Below the pieces are notes generated by a model that saw nothing but the letters and a program-made list of their open reading frames with translations, was not told the DNA's origin and made no database searches. The position numbers and the translations under genes were made by a program. Of a stretch of 64,000 nucleotides of DNA, positions 41,796 to 51,156 are shown one piece after another. The DNA is from JAUIAI01 sp963732405 (GTDB taxonomy: Bacteria > Pseudomonadota > Gammaproteobacteria > Burkholderiales > Burkholderiaceae_E): positions 2,108,001 to 2,172,000 of the forward strand of contig CAVSZG010000001.1 of NCBI GenBank assembly GCA_963732405.1, given 5' to 3'. The first letter of the stretch is position 1. Each line of letters starts with the position of its first letter.

Positions 41796-43459
41796 GTCGG
41801 ACTCCCGGTCACCGGTGTCTGCCCGGTGCGATCGACCGGCCGGATGGCTCGTTGCAACACGATCGAAAAGGGCAGCCGTTTATTTTCGCCATCGGCCGAT
41901 ACCGGGGTCAGGCCCACATGAGGCGCCGGATCATAAGGCAGCGCGGTGCTCAGAATGTCGCACTCACAATAGGTTCCAAGTCGTGTGGCCAGCGATGTGG
42001 TCAGCCGGTTCGCTTCGGATTTGCCCAGGGTATGGGCAACCGATCCGGAAACCACGACCACCAGTGGCGACAGCAATGCCGTGCCAGAGGACGCCTCGTC
42101 CAGGGCTGGGGCCGGGTCGATCGTGATGTCGACGGGCGTGTCCTGTTGTTGGGCCTGATCGGCAGGGAACCAGGACAAGCCCTCGAGTTCGAGCGGTGAC
42201 TCGTCGTCGAACGCCCGGCTCAGACCGGCGAGCAATCGCTCCGTGTCGAACCGGCGCTGACGCAGGCGTTCGGTCGATTCGACCACGCTGTGCATCTCGC
42301 TGGCGCTGGCCGGGTAGATCGACAAGGCTTGGTTGAGCGTATCGCGCTGGGCTGATACCGCCTGGCTGGCCAGGTTCAATGGCCCGGGATCGGGCAGATT
42401 CCAAAGCACCATCGGCGAGGCCAGGCCTGCCATCACCGAGCCGGTGGCCAGTATGCCGGAGCCCATGATCCAGATGCGTTGTTGCCACTGGTGGATTCGC
42501 GAGGTATGGCGCAGGCGAGGGGTCGCATAGTCGGACTCGCGGTTCTCCCAATGACAGGCTTCACTCCACAGGGCAAGCCCGCTCGCGTCGCTCAGGGGCG
42601 GGCACCCCAGGTCGGCGGGGTCCAGCAGTTTCACCGCGACGCTGTCGCCCGTCTCCAGTGGCAACTGCGCGGGCAGTTCGCGCGCGCCCTGGATGCCGTC
42701 ATCGATCACCCAGATTGAAAATTTGGGATCGCGAAACGTGTCACGCGATATTTCCTTCTGCATGGTCAGGTACTGCAGACTGCGCACCACTTCATCGCGC
42801 ACCTGCTTCGCGGTTGGTCTGGGTACCGTGGCCAGGCGGGTGAATCGGACCCGTCCCTCCAGCACCAGCATCTGGCGTAGACCACCGGGCGTGACGCCGA
42901 CCAGCAGACCGGAACCTTGGGGTGCGGCTCGCGCCAGCACATCCCAGGCGAGCAAGGTGGGCGAGGTCATCGAGCGGATCCGTGCGCCCTGCTCGAGCAG
43001 GATGTCCAACCAGGGCGACAGATCGACCCCGCTCTTCAACGCCATCATCGCCACCTGATGATTGCCCGAGCGTCGCGAGCTGCCGCCGATCACGCGATAG
43101 CAGCGGAACAGACTGTCGCGGAATCGTTGTTCCAGGCGTTTGGCGATCAGGATCCGGCGGTCGGCCATGCTGACCGCCGGCAGGTCCTCGAACGAGATCT
43201 GCTCATCCACATGGTCGACGATCAATCGGAAGTCGTCGCGCAGGCGCTCGCCCACCCAGGTGCGGAAGTCCTGAGCCGCCTGGCTCGCGAGCCCGCCACC
43301 CCCTGGCCCGGACTGGTCGGGCATCGCATCATCATCGATCTTCAGACTGATCGTGCGCTGACCGCGCTGATCGGTCACCGCGATCAGATCCTGGGCGCCG
43401 ATATAGATCACATGGCTGCGTCCGGATCCACGAATGGGCGAATGCATGAGGCGCTTCAT
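41792..43459 (-). CDS. MshI-like protein, PilM-PilN fusion
   Basis: A 555-aa protein. The first 300 residues look like a cytoplasmic actin-like PilM/GspL domain (YIGAQDLIAVTDQRGQRTISLKID, ISFEDLPAVSMADRRILIAKRLEQRF). One membrane helix at about residues 330-355 (IWIMGSGILATGSVMAGLASPMVLW) leads into a PilN/MshI-type coiled coil and ferredoxin-like periplasmic domain (SLATRLGTYCECDIL). The combined plan corresponds to MshI, or a fused PilM-PilN. It starts 2 bp after mshG and overlaps mshJ by 4 bp. Confidence 0.78.
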   Translation of the reverse strand: MKRLMHSPIRGSGRSHVIYIGAQDLIAVTDQRGQRTISLKIDDDAMPDQSGPGGGGLASQAAQDFRTWVGERLRDDFRLIVDHVDEQISFEDLPAVSMADRRILIAKRLEQRFRDSLFRCYRVIGGSSRRSGNHQVAMMALKSGVDLSPWLDILLEQGARIRSMTSPTLLAWDVLARAAPQGSGLLVGVTPGGLRQMLVLEGRVRFTRLATVPRPTAKQVRDEVVRSLQYLTMQKEISRDTFRDPKFSIWVIDDGIQGARELPAQLPLETGDSVAVKLLDPADLGCPPLSDASGLALWSEACHWENRESDYATPRLRHTSRIHQWQQRIWIMGSGILATGSVMAGLASPMVLWNLPDPGPLNLASQAVSAQRDTLNQALSIYPASASEMHSVVESTERLRQRRFDTERLLAGLSRAFDDESPLELEGLSWFPADQAQQQDTPVDITIDPAPALDEASSGTALLSPLVVVVSGSVAHTLGKSEANRLTTSLATRLGTYCECDILSTALPYDPAPHVGLTPVSADGENKRLPFSIVLQRAIRPVDRTGQTPVTGSPT

Positions 43460-43461
43460 GT

Positions 43462-44667
43462 TCAGACTCCGACCCTGCTGAGCAGGTCATAGATCGGGCC
43501 CAATACCGACATCATCAGCCAGGCCAGGATGATGCCCAGGGCGAGGGTCAGGGTCGGTTCGGTGGCCGCCTGGATCCGCGCGATCGTCTGCTGGATATCC
43601 CGGTTATAGAAGTAGCTGACGTTCTTCAGTCCTTGCTCGACCTCGCCGGTTCGCTCGCCGATACGGATCATCCGCAGCATCAGATTGGGGAACAGGCCGG
43701 TATCGGTGAACGATTCGGTAATGCCCTTGCCTTGTTCGATGCCGGCGATGGCAGCATCGATTGCCGATGCGATCGCGCGGTTGCCAACCGCGTCGCGCGC
43801 CACCGTGATCGCCTGGATGACCGGCAGACCGGATTCATACAACATGCCGAGCAAGGAGCAGAACCGGGCCAGCAGGATCTTGCGCATCACGCCACCGACC
43901 ACCGGTATGGACAGCTTCATCGCATCCATCTTCGAGCGCGCCACGGCGCCGCCGATGCGCAGCAAGACGTGAATCCCGGCGACCAGTGCGAAGGGTGCGA
44001 TCAGCAACTGTAACCAGTAGCTGCGCACGAATTCCGACAGCGTCAGCAGGATCAGGGTCTGAATCGGCAAGGTGCCACCGTTCATCGAACGGATGAAGGA
44101 CGCGAGCTCGGGCACCAGATACACCAGCATGAACACTGTCACCGCGACCAGGATGGTGATCGTGAAGGCCGGATACATGATCATCTTCTTCATCTGGGCA
44201 TTGAGCTCGTCCTGCCAACGCAGGGTCTCGCCCAGCTTCTGGAATGCATCGCTGAGCCGGCCCGCTTCCTCGCCCGAGCGGATCATGCCGATGAAGCTTT
44301 CGCCAAATACCTCCGGAAAGCCCTGCAGGGCCGCCGAAAACGACGAGCCTTCGCGCACCGACAACAAGACCACGGACATCACATCGCGAAAGTGACTGTG
44401 GGTCGCACCCTCGACCTGGTCCTCGAGCGCCTCGGTGACCATCAGACCGGCCTTGAGCGTGGTTTCCATGTGCAGGCAGAAATTGATCAGTTCGCGCATC
44501 GGGGGGCGTGCGCGCAGCAGCAGCGGCTTTCGCACCGCCGTGGCCTTGAGCAGCTCCAGCCCGCTCGTGCGCAGACGGCTCTCCAGCTCGCGCGGATTCA
44601 GGGCCGGCAGGCGGCCACGAGAGATCGAACCGCGCTCATCGACTGCCCGGTAGACGTAGACGGCCAT
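43462..44667 (-). CDS. MshG, type II secretion F / PilC family inner-membrane platform protein
   Basis: A 401-aa platform protein that couples the assembly ATPase to pilin insertion. It carries two repeated GspF domains with three membrane helices, seen as FTITILVAVTVFMLVYLVPEL, YWLQLLIAPFALVAGIHVLL and a C-terminal TLALGIILAWLMMSVLGPIYDLL. Conserved motifs are MRELINFCLHMETTLKAGL, MIRSGEEAGRLSDAFQKLGE and, in the second repeat, RMIRIGERTGEVEQGLKNVS. It is 3 bp downstream of the ATPase gene. Confidence 0.92.
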   Translation of the reverse strand: MAVYVYRAVDERGSISRGRLPALNPRELESRLRTSGLELLKATAVRKPLLLRARPPMRELINFCLHMETTLKAGLMVTEALEDQVEGATHSHFRDVMSVVLLSVREGSSFSAALQGFPEVFGESFIGMIRSGEEAGRLSDAFQKLGETLRWQDELNAQMKKMIMYPAFTITILVAVTVFMLVYLVPELASFIRSMNGGTLPIQTLILLTLSEFVRSYWLQLLIAPFALVAGIHVLLRIGGAVARSKMDAMKLSIPVVGGVMRKILLARFCSLLGMLYESGLPVIQAITVARDAVGNRAIASAIDAAIAGIEQGKGITESFTDTGLFPNLMLRMIRIGERTGEVEQGLKNVSYFYNRDIQQTIARIQAATEPTLTLALGIILAWLMMSVLGPIYDLLSRVGV

Positions 44668-44670
44668 CGA

Positions 44671-46521
44671 TCAGTCCTGCCCGTTGGCCAGGGCGCTCAG
44701 AGACAAGGGCGGTCCCTGTATTCTGGCGGCGGGTGTCGCCGGCGCGCTCTTGCCGGCGCCCAGTGTGGTGAGGTCGACGACGCGCGAGGCCTCTTCAAGC
44801 GAGGTGATCCCTTCGAGTACCCGACGAACTGCATCATCCTTGAGTTCCCGGAAGCCGTCCGCGCGGGCGGCGAGCTGCATCTCCCGCAGACTGGCCCGAC
44901 GTCCGAGCAGATCATCCAGCTCATCGGTGAAGCGCAACACCTCGAGCAGTGCGATCCGCCCCATGTATCCCTGATGGTCGCAGCGCGCGCAGCCGACCGC
45001 CCGGTAAAGGGTGACCGGCCGGCCGTCACCAAGACCCAGCAGCGCTGCCGTTTCGCCATCGAATTCATAGGCTTCGCGACAGTGGATACAGAGTTTTCGC
45101 ACCAGCCGCTGGCCGACCGCGCCGATCAGGTTGCCAGCCAGCAATTCGGGCTTCAAGCCCAGATCCTGCAGGCGCGGCAGCACGCGCAGGGCGGAATTGG
45201 TGTGCAGAGTCGAATAGACCTGGTGGCCGGTCATGGCCGCACGCAAGGCCATGGTGGCGGTATCGCCGTCGCGGATCTCGCCGATCAGGATGATGTCCGG
45301 ATCCTGGCGCATCAGCGACCGCACGCCCGAGGCGAAATCGAGTTTGAGTCCGGCGGCCAGATTCACCTGGCGAATCATCGGAATCGGGTACTCGACCGGA
45401 TCCTCCAGCGTCATGATGTTCACGCCGACGCGGTTGAGCCGGTTCAGGATCGAATACAGGGTGGTGGTCTTGCCGCTACCGGTCGGTCCGGTGACCAGGA
45501 TCATGCCTTCGGGTCTGGCGATCATGGTCTCGAGCAGCAGATGTTGCTCCTCGGTGATGCCCAGTGAATCCATGCTGACCAGGGAGCGGCTACGGTCGAG
45601 AATGCGCAACACGATATTCTCGCCATAGAGCGTGGGCTGGGCGGCGGCCCGGAAATCGATATGACGTCCATTCATCAACAAGGATGTACGTCCGTCCTGC
45701 GGGGCGCGCGATTCGGCGATGTTCATGCCGCAGACCACTTTCAGACGCACCATCATTGGCGGCCAATACTTGGCATGCAGCGATCGGATCTGGCGCAATA
45801 CGCCATCGATCCGATAGCGGATCCGTACGAATCCCTGTTCGGGTTCAAAATGGATGTCACTGGCGCGACGTTGAACCGCATCCATCAGAATCGAATCGAT
45901 CATCCGGACCACAGGGCCGGCGAATTCGCGGCTCGATGCATCCAGGCTGGCGAAATCGGTCTCGCCGGTTTCCATCTCATGCAGGATGCCGTCGATCGAC
46001 AGGACATGACCGTAGTGGGTCTCGATGGCATTGTTCACCTCGCCATCGGCCGCCATCCGGACGTCGATCCGATACCCGCCCTCCAGCAGCGCATTGAGGC
46101 GGTCGAGCATCACCACATCGTTGGGATTCGGCGATGCGAGAGTCAGCGTTCGGGTGGTCTCGTCGACCGACACCGGGAACACCTGATGACGTTTGGCAAA
46201 GTCGCTGGGCACCTTGCCCAGGGCGTCCGGGCTGGGTACCAGCCGGGTCAGATCGATCTGCTCGTGGCCCAGGTTCTCGGCCAGCGCCTCGCGCAGGGTT
46301 CGTTCGGTCAGAAAACCCAGCAAGACCAGTACAGTGCCCAGCGGCTGGCCGCGGCTCTTCTGTTCGAGCAGGGCGATGCGCAACTGGTCTTCGCTGATCA
46401 GTCCTCGCTCGACCAGGGTCTGGCCGAGTGGCTTACGGCGCGCAGGCCCGGGCGCGGCAGTCGCTGCGCCCGCTGCGGGTTGTCCGGCCGCTGCTCGGCG
46501 CGTCGTGGCGTCGGTACTCAT
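44671..46521 (-). CDS. MshE, pilus assembly ATPase with MshEN c-di-GMP-binding-type N-terminus
   Basis: A 616-aa hexameric extension ATPase. Residues about 32-90 form two MshEN-type repeats (LGQTLVERGLISEDQLRIALLEQ and LGTVLVLLGFLTERTLREALAEN), which bind c-di-GMP in Vibrio MshE, though the Arg preceding the first LG is Pro here. The ATPase core has Walker A TGPTGSGKTTTLYS, Asp box MTLEDPVEYP, Walker B DIILIGEIRDGDT and the His box TGHQVYSTLHTNSA. The tetra-Cys zinc site is CIHC and CARC. An HD-GYP phosphodiesterase at 19 kb could modulate the ligand. It is encoded between mshN and mshG. Confidence 0.93.
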   Translation of the reverse strand: MSTDATTRRAAAGQPAAGAATAAPGPARRKPLGQTLVERGLISEDQLRIALLEQKSRGQPLGTVLVLLGFLTERTLREALAENLGHEQIDLTRLVPSPDALGKVPSDFAKRHQVFPVSVDETTRTLTLASPNPNDVVMLDRLNALLEGGYRIDVRMAADGEVNNAIETHYGHVLSIDGILHEMETGETDFASLDASSREFAGPVVRMIDSILMDAVQRRASDIHFEPEQGFVRIRYRIDGVLRQIRSLHAKYWPPMMVRLKVVCGMNIAESRAPQDGRTSLLMNGRHIDFRAAAQPTLYGENIVLRILDRSRSLVSMDSLGITEEQHLLLETMIARPEGMILVTGPTGSGKTTTLYSILNRLNRVGVNIMTLEDPVEYPIPMIRQVNLAAGLKLDFASGVRSLMRQDPDIILIGEIRDGDTATMALRAAMTGHQVYSTLHTNSALRVLPRLQDLGLKPELLAGNLIGAVGQRLVRKLCIHCREAYEFDGETAALLGLGDGRPVTLYRAVGCARCDHQGYMGRIALLEVLRFTDELDDLLGRRASLREMQLAARADGFRELKDDAVRRVLEGITSLEEASRVVDLTTLGAGKSAPATPAARIQGPPLSLSALANGQD

Positions 46522-46532
46522 CGTCCCCCTCC

Positions 46533-48152
46533 TTAGCGCGCGCGCAGGAGGCTGACCCTGGCCTGCGCGGCCGCGGGATCGAATCGCGAACCGCGTGTGG
46601 CGGCGAGTTCGAGCGCGCGTTCATAGTGTTCGAGCGCTGCGCGCGGCTGGCGGATATGTTCCAGCGCGACGGCCAGGTTGTAGGTCAGGTCGGGATCATC
46701 GGGCTGCAGGCTGGCGGCATCAAAATAGGCTTGCTGGGCTTCGGCCCAGCGCCCCTGGGCGGCCAGTGCATTGCCCAGGCTTTGATGCCCGGTGGCATTG
46801 GGTCGAGATGCTTCGAGCAGGCTGCGCAGGGCGCTTTCACTGTCCGATACCGCACTCTCGCCACGCAGCGCAATCAGGCCGGTACGCGCGATCGAATCAT
46901 TTGGATCGATCGCCAGCGCTCGTTGGTAGTGTTGCTCGGCCTGGCCGACCTGTCCCTGGTGGGCAGCGCTCGCGGCCAGACCGACCCATGCGTCGATCAG
47001 GTTTCGGTCGATCGACAAGGCCGCCTTGTAGGCGATGTCGGCCTGCTCGTAATCGCGCGCGCGCAATGCCGACCACCCCTTGTTGACCAGCGTGCGCTTT
47101 TGTTTGAGCGATTCATCACTACGTTGGAAGCGAATCGGCGGCAGTGCCGGTGCCGACCGTGGTCCGGCGGGCACAGCGCCGGTGCGCCGGATCGGACCGG
47201 CGGTCGGCGCTGCGCCGGCTCGCGGATTCGTCGCCGTTGGCGTCCTGGCAACAACCTGAGGTGCCGTCGGGCCGGGACTCGCGGTGGACACGGCATCGGC
47301 CTGGCGTCTTCCGGCCGACAAGGTCGTGTTCGTTGCGGGTGACAATGCGCCGGCGTCGCCGGCGGCGATTGCTTCGGTGGTGACGGCCACGTCGATACGC
47401 TCGACCGGCGTCGCCGACGCAGCCGATTTGTCCGACGCAGTCGACGTGTCCGCCGTTCCGAACGAATCGATGTTTGCCTCGATGGGCGCAATCGTCGGTC
47501 GGTGAGCGAGAGTGTCCATGCCATCAATCGCATGGAACTGCCACCACAGGATCATGCCGATCACGATCCCGATCAATCCGCCAATCGAGGGCAGCAGATA
47601 GCGGCTTCTGGCCTTGTAGGGCTTGAGCTTCATCGCTTGCGCGCGTTCGGTCGGAAAAGGCTGGTCTGCCGACTGATTTGCGGCGTTGTCGACGCTCGAT
47701 CCGTGAAGACGGCTGCCGGCGGCTTCATCCGACTCGCTGCGATGACGGGGAATGACCGCATTGCCTGGCGGCGCAATGCTCAATTCGTCGGCCCGGCTGG
47801 CGAATTGGCTCCGTCCCTGGTGCACCACGGGGTCGCGATCAATGGCCAGTGGCGCTGGCTCCCGGCCCGAATCCGTGCGCTTGACGGCCGTGCCCGTCAT
47901 CTCGGATGGGTCGCGAACGCCTTCATCGATTCCGGTGTCGGGGAATCCGGGCAAGGTCATCAACCCGTCGTCCTCGGCGCGTCGATCGACCGGCGAGTCG
48001 GTCAGTCCGGCGTCAACTGGCGGATACGTCATCGCTGCTGTGTGAACTTGTTCATCCAGATCCGGTTCGGACACCGCGGTGTCGGTATCGGCGAGTATCT
48101 GTCGACTATGTTCGCGTTCGGCTTGGCGCAAGGCCTTGATCAGCAGACTCAT
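46533..48152 (-). CDS. MshN-like TPR protein
   Basis: A 539-aa bitopic protein. It opens with SLLIKALRQAEREHSRQ, the cytoplasmic stretch typical of MshN/GspB-like proteins, followed by a disordered acidic region. One helix at about residues 190-212 (YLLPSIGGLIGIVIGMILWW) precedes a Pro/Ala/Thr-rich periplasmic linker. The C-terminus has four to five TPR repeats (GWSALRARDYEQADIAYKAAL, GQAEQHYQRALAIDPND, GRWAEAQQAYFDAASLQPDD, RAALEHYERALEL). In MSHA loci MshN works with the secretin. It overlaps the secretin gene by 4 bp. Confidence 0.86.
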   Translation of the reverse strand: MSLLIKALRQAEREHSRQILADTDTAVSEPDLDEQVHTAAMTYPPVDAGLTDSPVDRRAEDDGLMTLPGFPDTGIDEGVRDPSEMTGTAVKRTDSGREPAPLAIDRDPVVHQGRSQFASRADELSIAPPGNAVIPRHRSESDEAAGSRLHGSSVDNAANQSADQPFPTERAQAMKLKPYKARSRYLLPSIGGLIGIVIGMILWWQFHAIDGMDTLAHRPTIAPIEANIDSFGTADTSTASDKSAASATPVERIDVAVTTEAIAAGDAGALSPATNTTLSAGRRQADAVSTASPGPTAPQVVARTPTATNPRAGAAPTAGPIRRTGAVPAGPRSAPALPPIRFQRSDESLKQKRTLVNKGWSALRARDYEQADIAYKAALSIDRNLIDAWVGLAASAAHQGQVGQAEQHYQRALAIDPNDSIARTGLIALRGESAVSDSESALRSLLEASRPNATGHQSLGNALAAQGRWAEAQQAYFDAASLQPDDPDLTYNLAVALEHIRQPRAALEHYERALELAATRGSRFDPAAAQARVSLLRAR

Positions 48153-50164
48153 TGGGAAACCTGCCTTGCATCCGGATTGGCTTGATCCAGCGTGCTCAGC
48201 GCCTGTCGGGTCGATTCGGATCCACCCGTGTGCACTCGGTCTGCTGCCGGCTTGTCGACCGTCGGCTCGTCGGTCGCGGTGCCGCGCCAGGACCTGGGCA
48301 CGGGCATGCCTGTCGGTTTGGTGAAGAAGTCCTTGCCCGGTACGAGCGACTTCAGGCCGCTGTAGTCGCCTTCCATGCTGGCATCGGTAATCACCACTGG
48401 CCGCAGGAAGATCACCAGTTCACTCTTGCGCGAATTGTCGTTCCGGTAGCGGAACAATTCGCCCAGCAGCGGAATATTGCCCGGCCCGGGCACCGCATCG
48501 GTCTGGTCGTCGATCGATTCCTGCATCAGGCCGCCCATCACGGCGACATTGCCGCTGTCCACTTTCAGAATGGACTCGATCTCCCGTGTCTGGATCTCGG
48601 GTATCCGACTGATGACATTGTTCTGGGCGAGGGCCGGGTTCGGATCGTTTACGAAGCCGATGATTCGCGAGATCGTCGGGCGAACATTCATGGTCACCGT
48701 GCCCGTGTCCTTGATCTGCGGCGTCACGCTCATCACGAAACCCACCGGCACGGTATTCGGCTTGGAGGTATACGTGACCAGTGGCGCCGTGGTGTCGCTG
48801 CCCGGCGTGACCTGCACGTCGATGGTGAAATAGACCCGGTTGTCGACCACCTTGAGCACGGCGGTCTGGTTGTTCAGCACGCTGATCTTCGGACTCGATA
48901 GGACCTTGACCTTGCCGAAGGACTGCAGCAACGACAGCGCGAAGCCGATATTGCCGGTTCCGGTGGACTTCAGATAACTGAGCACGCCCATGCTGGCATT
49001 GGCCGCGCCATCGAGGGCAGCACCACCCGGCAAGGTGCCACCAGTACGCGGAAAATTGATGCCACCCGGACCACTGAGCGGCGCTGCGCCCGTGCTGAGC
49101 GACTGGGTGCCGTTGGGTTGTTGCTGGAACGACCAGCCGGTGCCATCCAGGCGTAGCTTCTGCCAGTTCACGCCTTGCTGATAGGCCTCGGAGAGCTGGA
49201 CTTCGGCGATCGTCGCTTCGATCAACACCTGTCGGCGCGCCGAGCGCATCACCCGATCCAGATATTCCTGCACACGCTCCTGACGGGCGTTGGAGGCCCA
49301 GACCGTGACGATGCCGGTCTCCGCATTGGCGAACACACTGGATCGCGATCCGGTCGGCGACTGGCTGGCACCCGACTGGCCGGCGGACCCGTCGGCGCCG
49401 CCGGGTGCAGCATTGCTGGCTGCTGCGCCGCCGGGCGCGCTTGCCGGGCCGGCGTCACTGCCTGTCCCTGCCTGCACAGCGCCTTCGCCGAGCAGCTTCT
49501 CCAGATTGGCCACCAGGGTCTTCCAGAACTGGTTGCTCGATGCATTGACAATCTGAGTGGTCGAGTTGTTGTTGGTCTGGCCGCCGCCCGCACCCTCGAG
49601 CGCGCTGCCACCGGCCGACGAAATCTGCGTGGCGATGCTGGTGGTGGCCATTGCCTCGCGCGAAATGTTCACGTAGTCGACCGGATAGTGGCGCACGAAT
49701 GCCTCGTCGGGCGAGACCACCAGATTGGCACCGTCGAATTCATAGCGCAGATCGATCTGTCGCGACAAGCGGTTCAGGATCTGCGGCAGCGTCTGTTCGA
49801 TCGCATTGATCGTCACCCGTCCGGTCACGGCCGGATGCACATCGACATTGATGCGCGCATCACGCGCCATCGCGAACAGCAGTTCGCGGATATCGGTGTT
49901 GCTGACCACCACGGAATAGGTTTCAAGCTCCGGGCCCTCGCGCGGCGCGGGCGGCATCATCGGACTCTGGACGATCGGCGGAATCGCATCCTGCGACGGA
50001 CGGGTCGCTTCCAGGGTGGCACTGGCATCGGCGACCAGGTGATAATCGCCCGGCTTCATCGGTGGGCTGGAACAGGCGCCGAGCGCCAGGCCCAGGCCAG
50101 CCACGGTCAGGCCTTTCAGCTTGTACCTGCCAGGGGCTTGCCGGATTTGCTTCTGTCGATTCAT
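48149..50164 (-). CDS. MshL, outer-membrane secretin lipoprotein
   Basis: A 671-aa secretin that forms the outer-membrane channel for the pilus. ATG 50164 gives a signal peptide ending in the lipobox LGAC-SS. The N0/STN-like domain (SVVVSNTDIRELLFAMARDARINVDVHPAVTGRVTINAIEQTLPQIL) is followed by an N1-like region and an Asn/Gly/Ala-rich disordered insert. The secretin core shows QVLIEATIAEVQLSEAYQQGVNW, KVLSSPKISVLNNQTAVLKV, VPVGFVMSVTPQI and VAVMGGLMQESIDDQTDAVPGPGNIPLLGELFRYR. A longer in-frame start lacks a signal peptide and overlaps the divergent promoter region. It is the first gene of the operon. Confidence 0.92.
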   Translation of the reverse strand: MNRQKQIRQAPGRYKLKGLTVAGLGLALGACSSPPMKPGDYHLVADASATLEATRPSQDAIPPIVQSPMMPPAPREGPELETYSVVVSNTDIRELLFAMARDARINVDVHPAVTGRVTINAIEQTLPQILNRLSRQIDLRYEFDGANLVVSPDEAFVRHYPVDYVNISREAMATTSIATQISSAGGSALEGAGGGQTNNNSTTQIVNASSNQFWKTLVANLEKLLGEGAVQAGTGSDAGPASAPGGAAASNAAPGGADGSAGQSGASQSPTGSRSSVFANAETGIVTVWASNARQERVQEYLDRVMRSARRQVLIEATIAEVQLSEAYQQGVNWQKLRLDGTGWSFQQQPNGTQSLSTGAAPLSGPGGINFPRTGGTLPGGAALDGAANASMGVLSYLKSTGTGNIGFALSLLQSFGKVKVLSSPKISVLNNQTAVLKVVDNRVYFTIDVQVTPGSDTTAPLVTYTSKPNTVPVGFVMSVTPQIKDTGTVTMNVRPTISRIIGFVNDPNPALAQNNVISRIPEIQTREIESILKVDSGNVAVMGGLMQESIDDQTDAVPGPGNIPLLGELFRYRNDNSRKSELVIFLRPVVITDASMEGDYSGLKSLVPGKDFFTKPTGMPVPRSWRGTATDEPTVDKPAADRVHTGGSESTRQALSTLDQANPDARQVSQ

Positions 50165-50337
50165 CTCGGTCGCTTCACTGTCGATATGGCGGTCGCAGAC
50201 AATCCGGCCGACCATCCGGCAGGATTGATGTTGTCGGAGTATCGGCTGGGGCAGGATTCGGGCAAGCGCTGAAATGACCGCCTTATCGGCCGCTATTGCT
50301 GGCACTGTTGATCGCGCCCGGGCCTAATCTGCGGGTC

Positions 50338-51156
50338 ATGAATCACCGCGGCTCATCCTCCACTCCAGCATCGACGGTATCGGCCGACGACGACCGTCCC
50401 GCCGTGCGATGCCTGGGCGTTGGCAAACGCCGGGCCGGGCGCAGCGTGCTGGATGACATCAGTTTCTCGATGCCCCAAGGGGCCAGCGTGGCGATCGTCG
50501 GTCTGAACGGCGCAGGCAAGACCACGCTGCTACGCCTGATGCTGGATTTTCTTCGCCCGGATGCCGGGCGCATCGAATTGTTCGGTATTCCGTCGACGCA
50601 GCCCATCGCACGACGCCATCTGACGTTTCTTCCCGAGCGTTATGCACCCAGTCCCGACCTGACTGGTTGGCAATCGCTGCGACTGACGCTGGGCCTGCAG
50701 TCGATCAAGGCCGACCGATCAGCCTGCGAGAGCGATCTCGATCGACTGGGATTCGATCTGGCGGCACTGGATGCGCCCGCGCGCGAGTATTCCAAGGGGA
50801 TGGTCCAGAAGCTGGGGCTGGCCGGTGCACTGCAATCGGCGGCGCCGCTGACGGTGCTGGACGAGCCGATGAGCGGTCTGGATCCGTTGGCCAGACGCAA
50901 CCTGGTCGCTGTGCTGGCCGGACTGCGCGCGAGCGGGAGGGGGCTGTTGTTCACCGCCCACGGCCTGCATGAACTCGATGCACTCTGTGACCGGATTGCA
51001 GTGATCCACGACGCGCGTCTGGCGTTTTTCGGTTCACCGGCCGACCTGTGCCGTCGAGCCGATTCGACCGATCTCGAGCAGGCGTTTCTGGCCCTGATCG
51101 GCGCACTGCCTGAACGCGCGCCGCAGGCACAGTCCAACTGCCTTCAGCCAGCATGA
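50338..51156 (+). CDS. ABC transporter ATP-binding protein paired with mshM
   Basis: A 272-aa ATPase of the CcmA/ABC-2 exporter family. ATG 50338 (MNHRGSS) is chosen; an upstream in-frame start is unlikely given the short spacer to mshL. Walker A IVGLNGAGKTTLLRL, an altered signature EYSKGMVQKLGLAGAL (typical SKGM variant), Walker B LTVLDEPMSGLD and switch His FTAHGLHE are present. It overlaps mshM by 4 bp and is divergent from mshL. The likely membrane partner is the ABC-2 permease at 37522-38349 inside the pilus operon, so the transporter brackets the locus. Confidence 0.86.
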   Translation: MNHRGSSSTPASTVSADDDRPAVRCLGVGKRRAGRSVLDDISFSMPQGASVAIVGLNGAGKTTLLRLMLDFLRPDAGRIELFGIPSTQPIARRHLTFLPERYAPSPDLTGWQSLRLTLGLQSIKADRSACESDLDRLGFDLAALDAPAREYSKGMVQKLGLAGALQSAAPLTVLDEPMSGLDPLARRNLVAVLAGLRASGRGLLFTAHGLHELDALCDRIAVIHDARLAFFGSPADLCRRADSTDLEQAFLALIGALPERAPQAQSNCLQPA

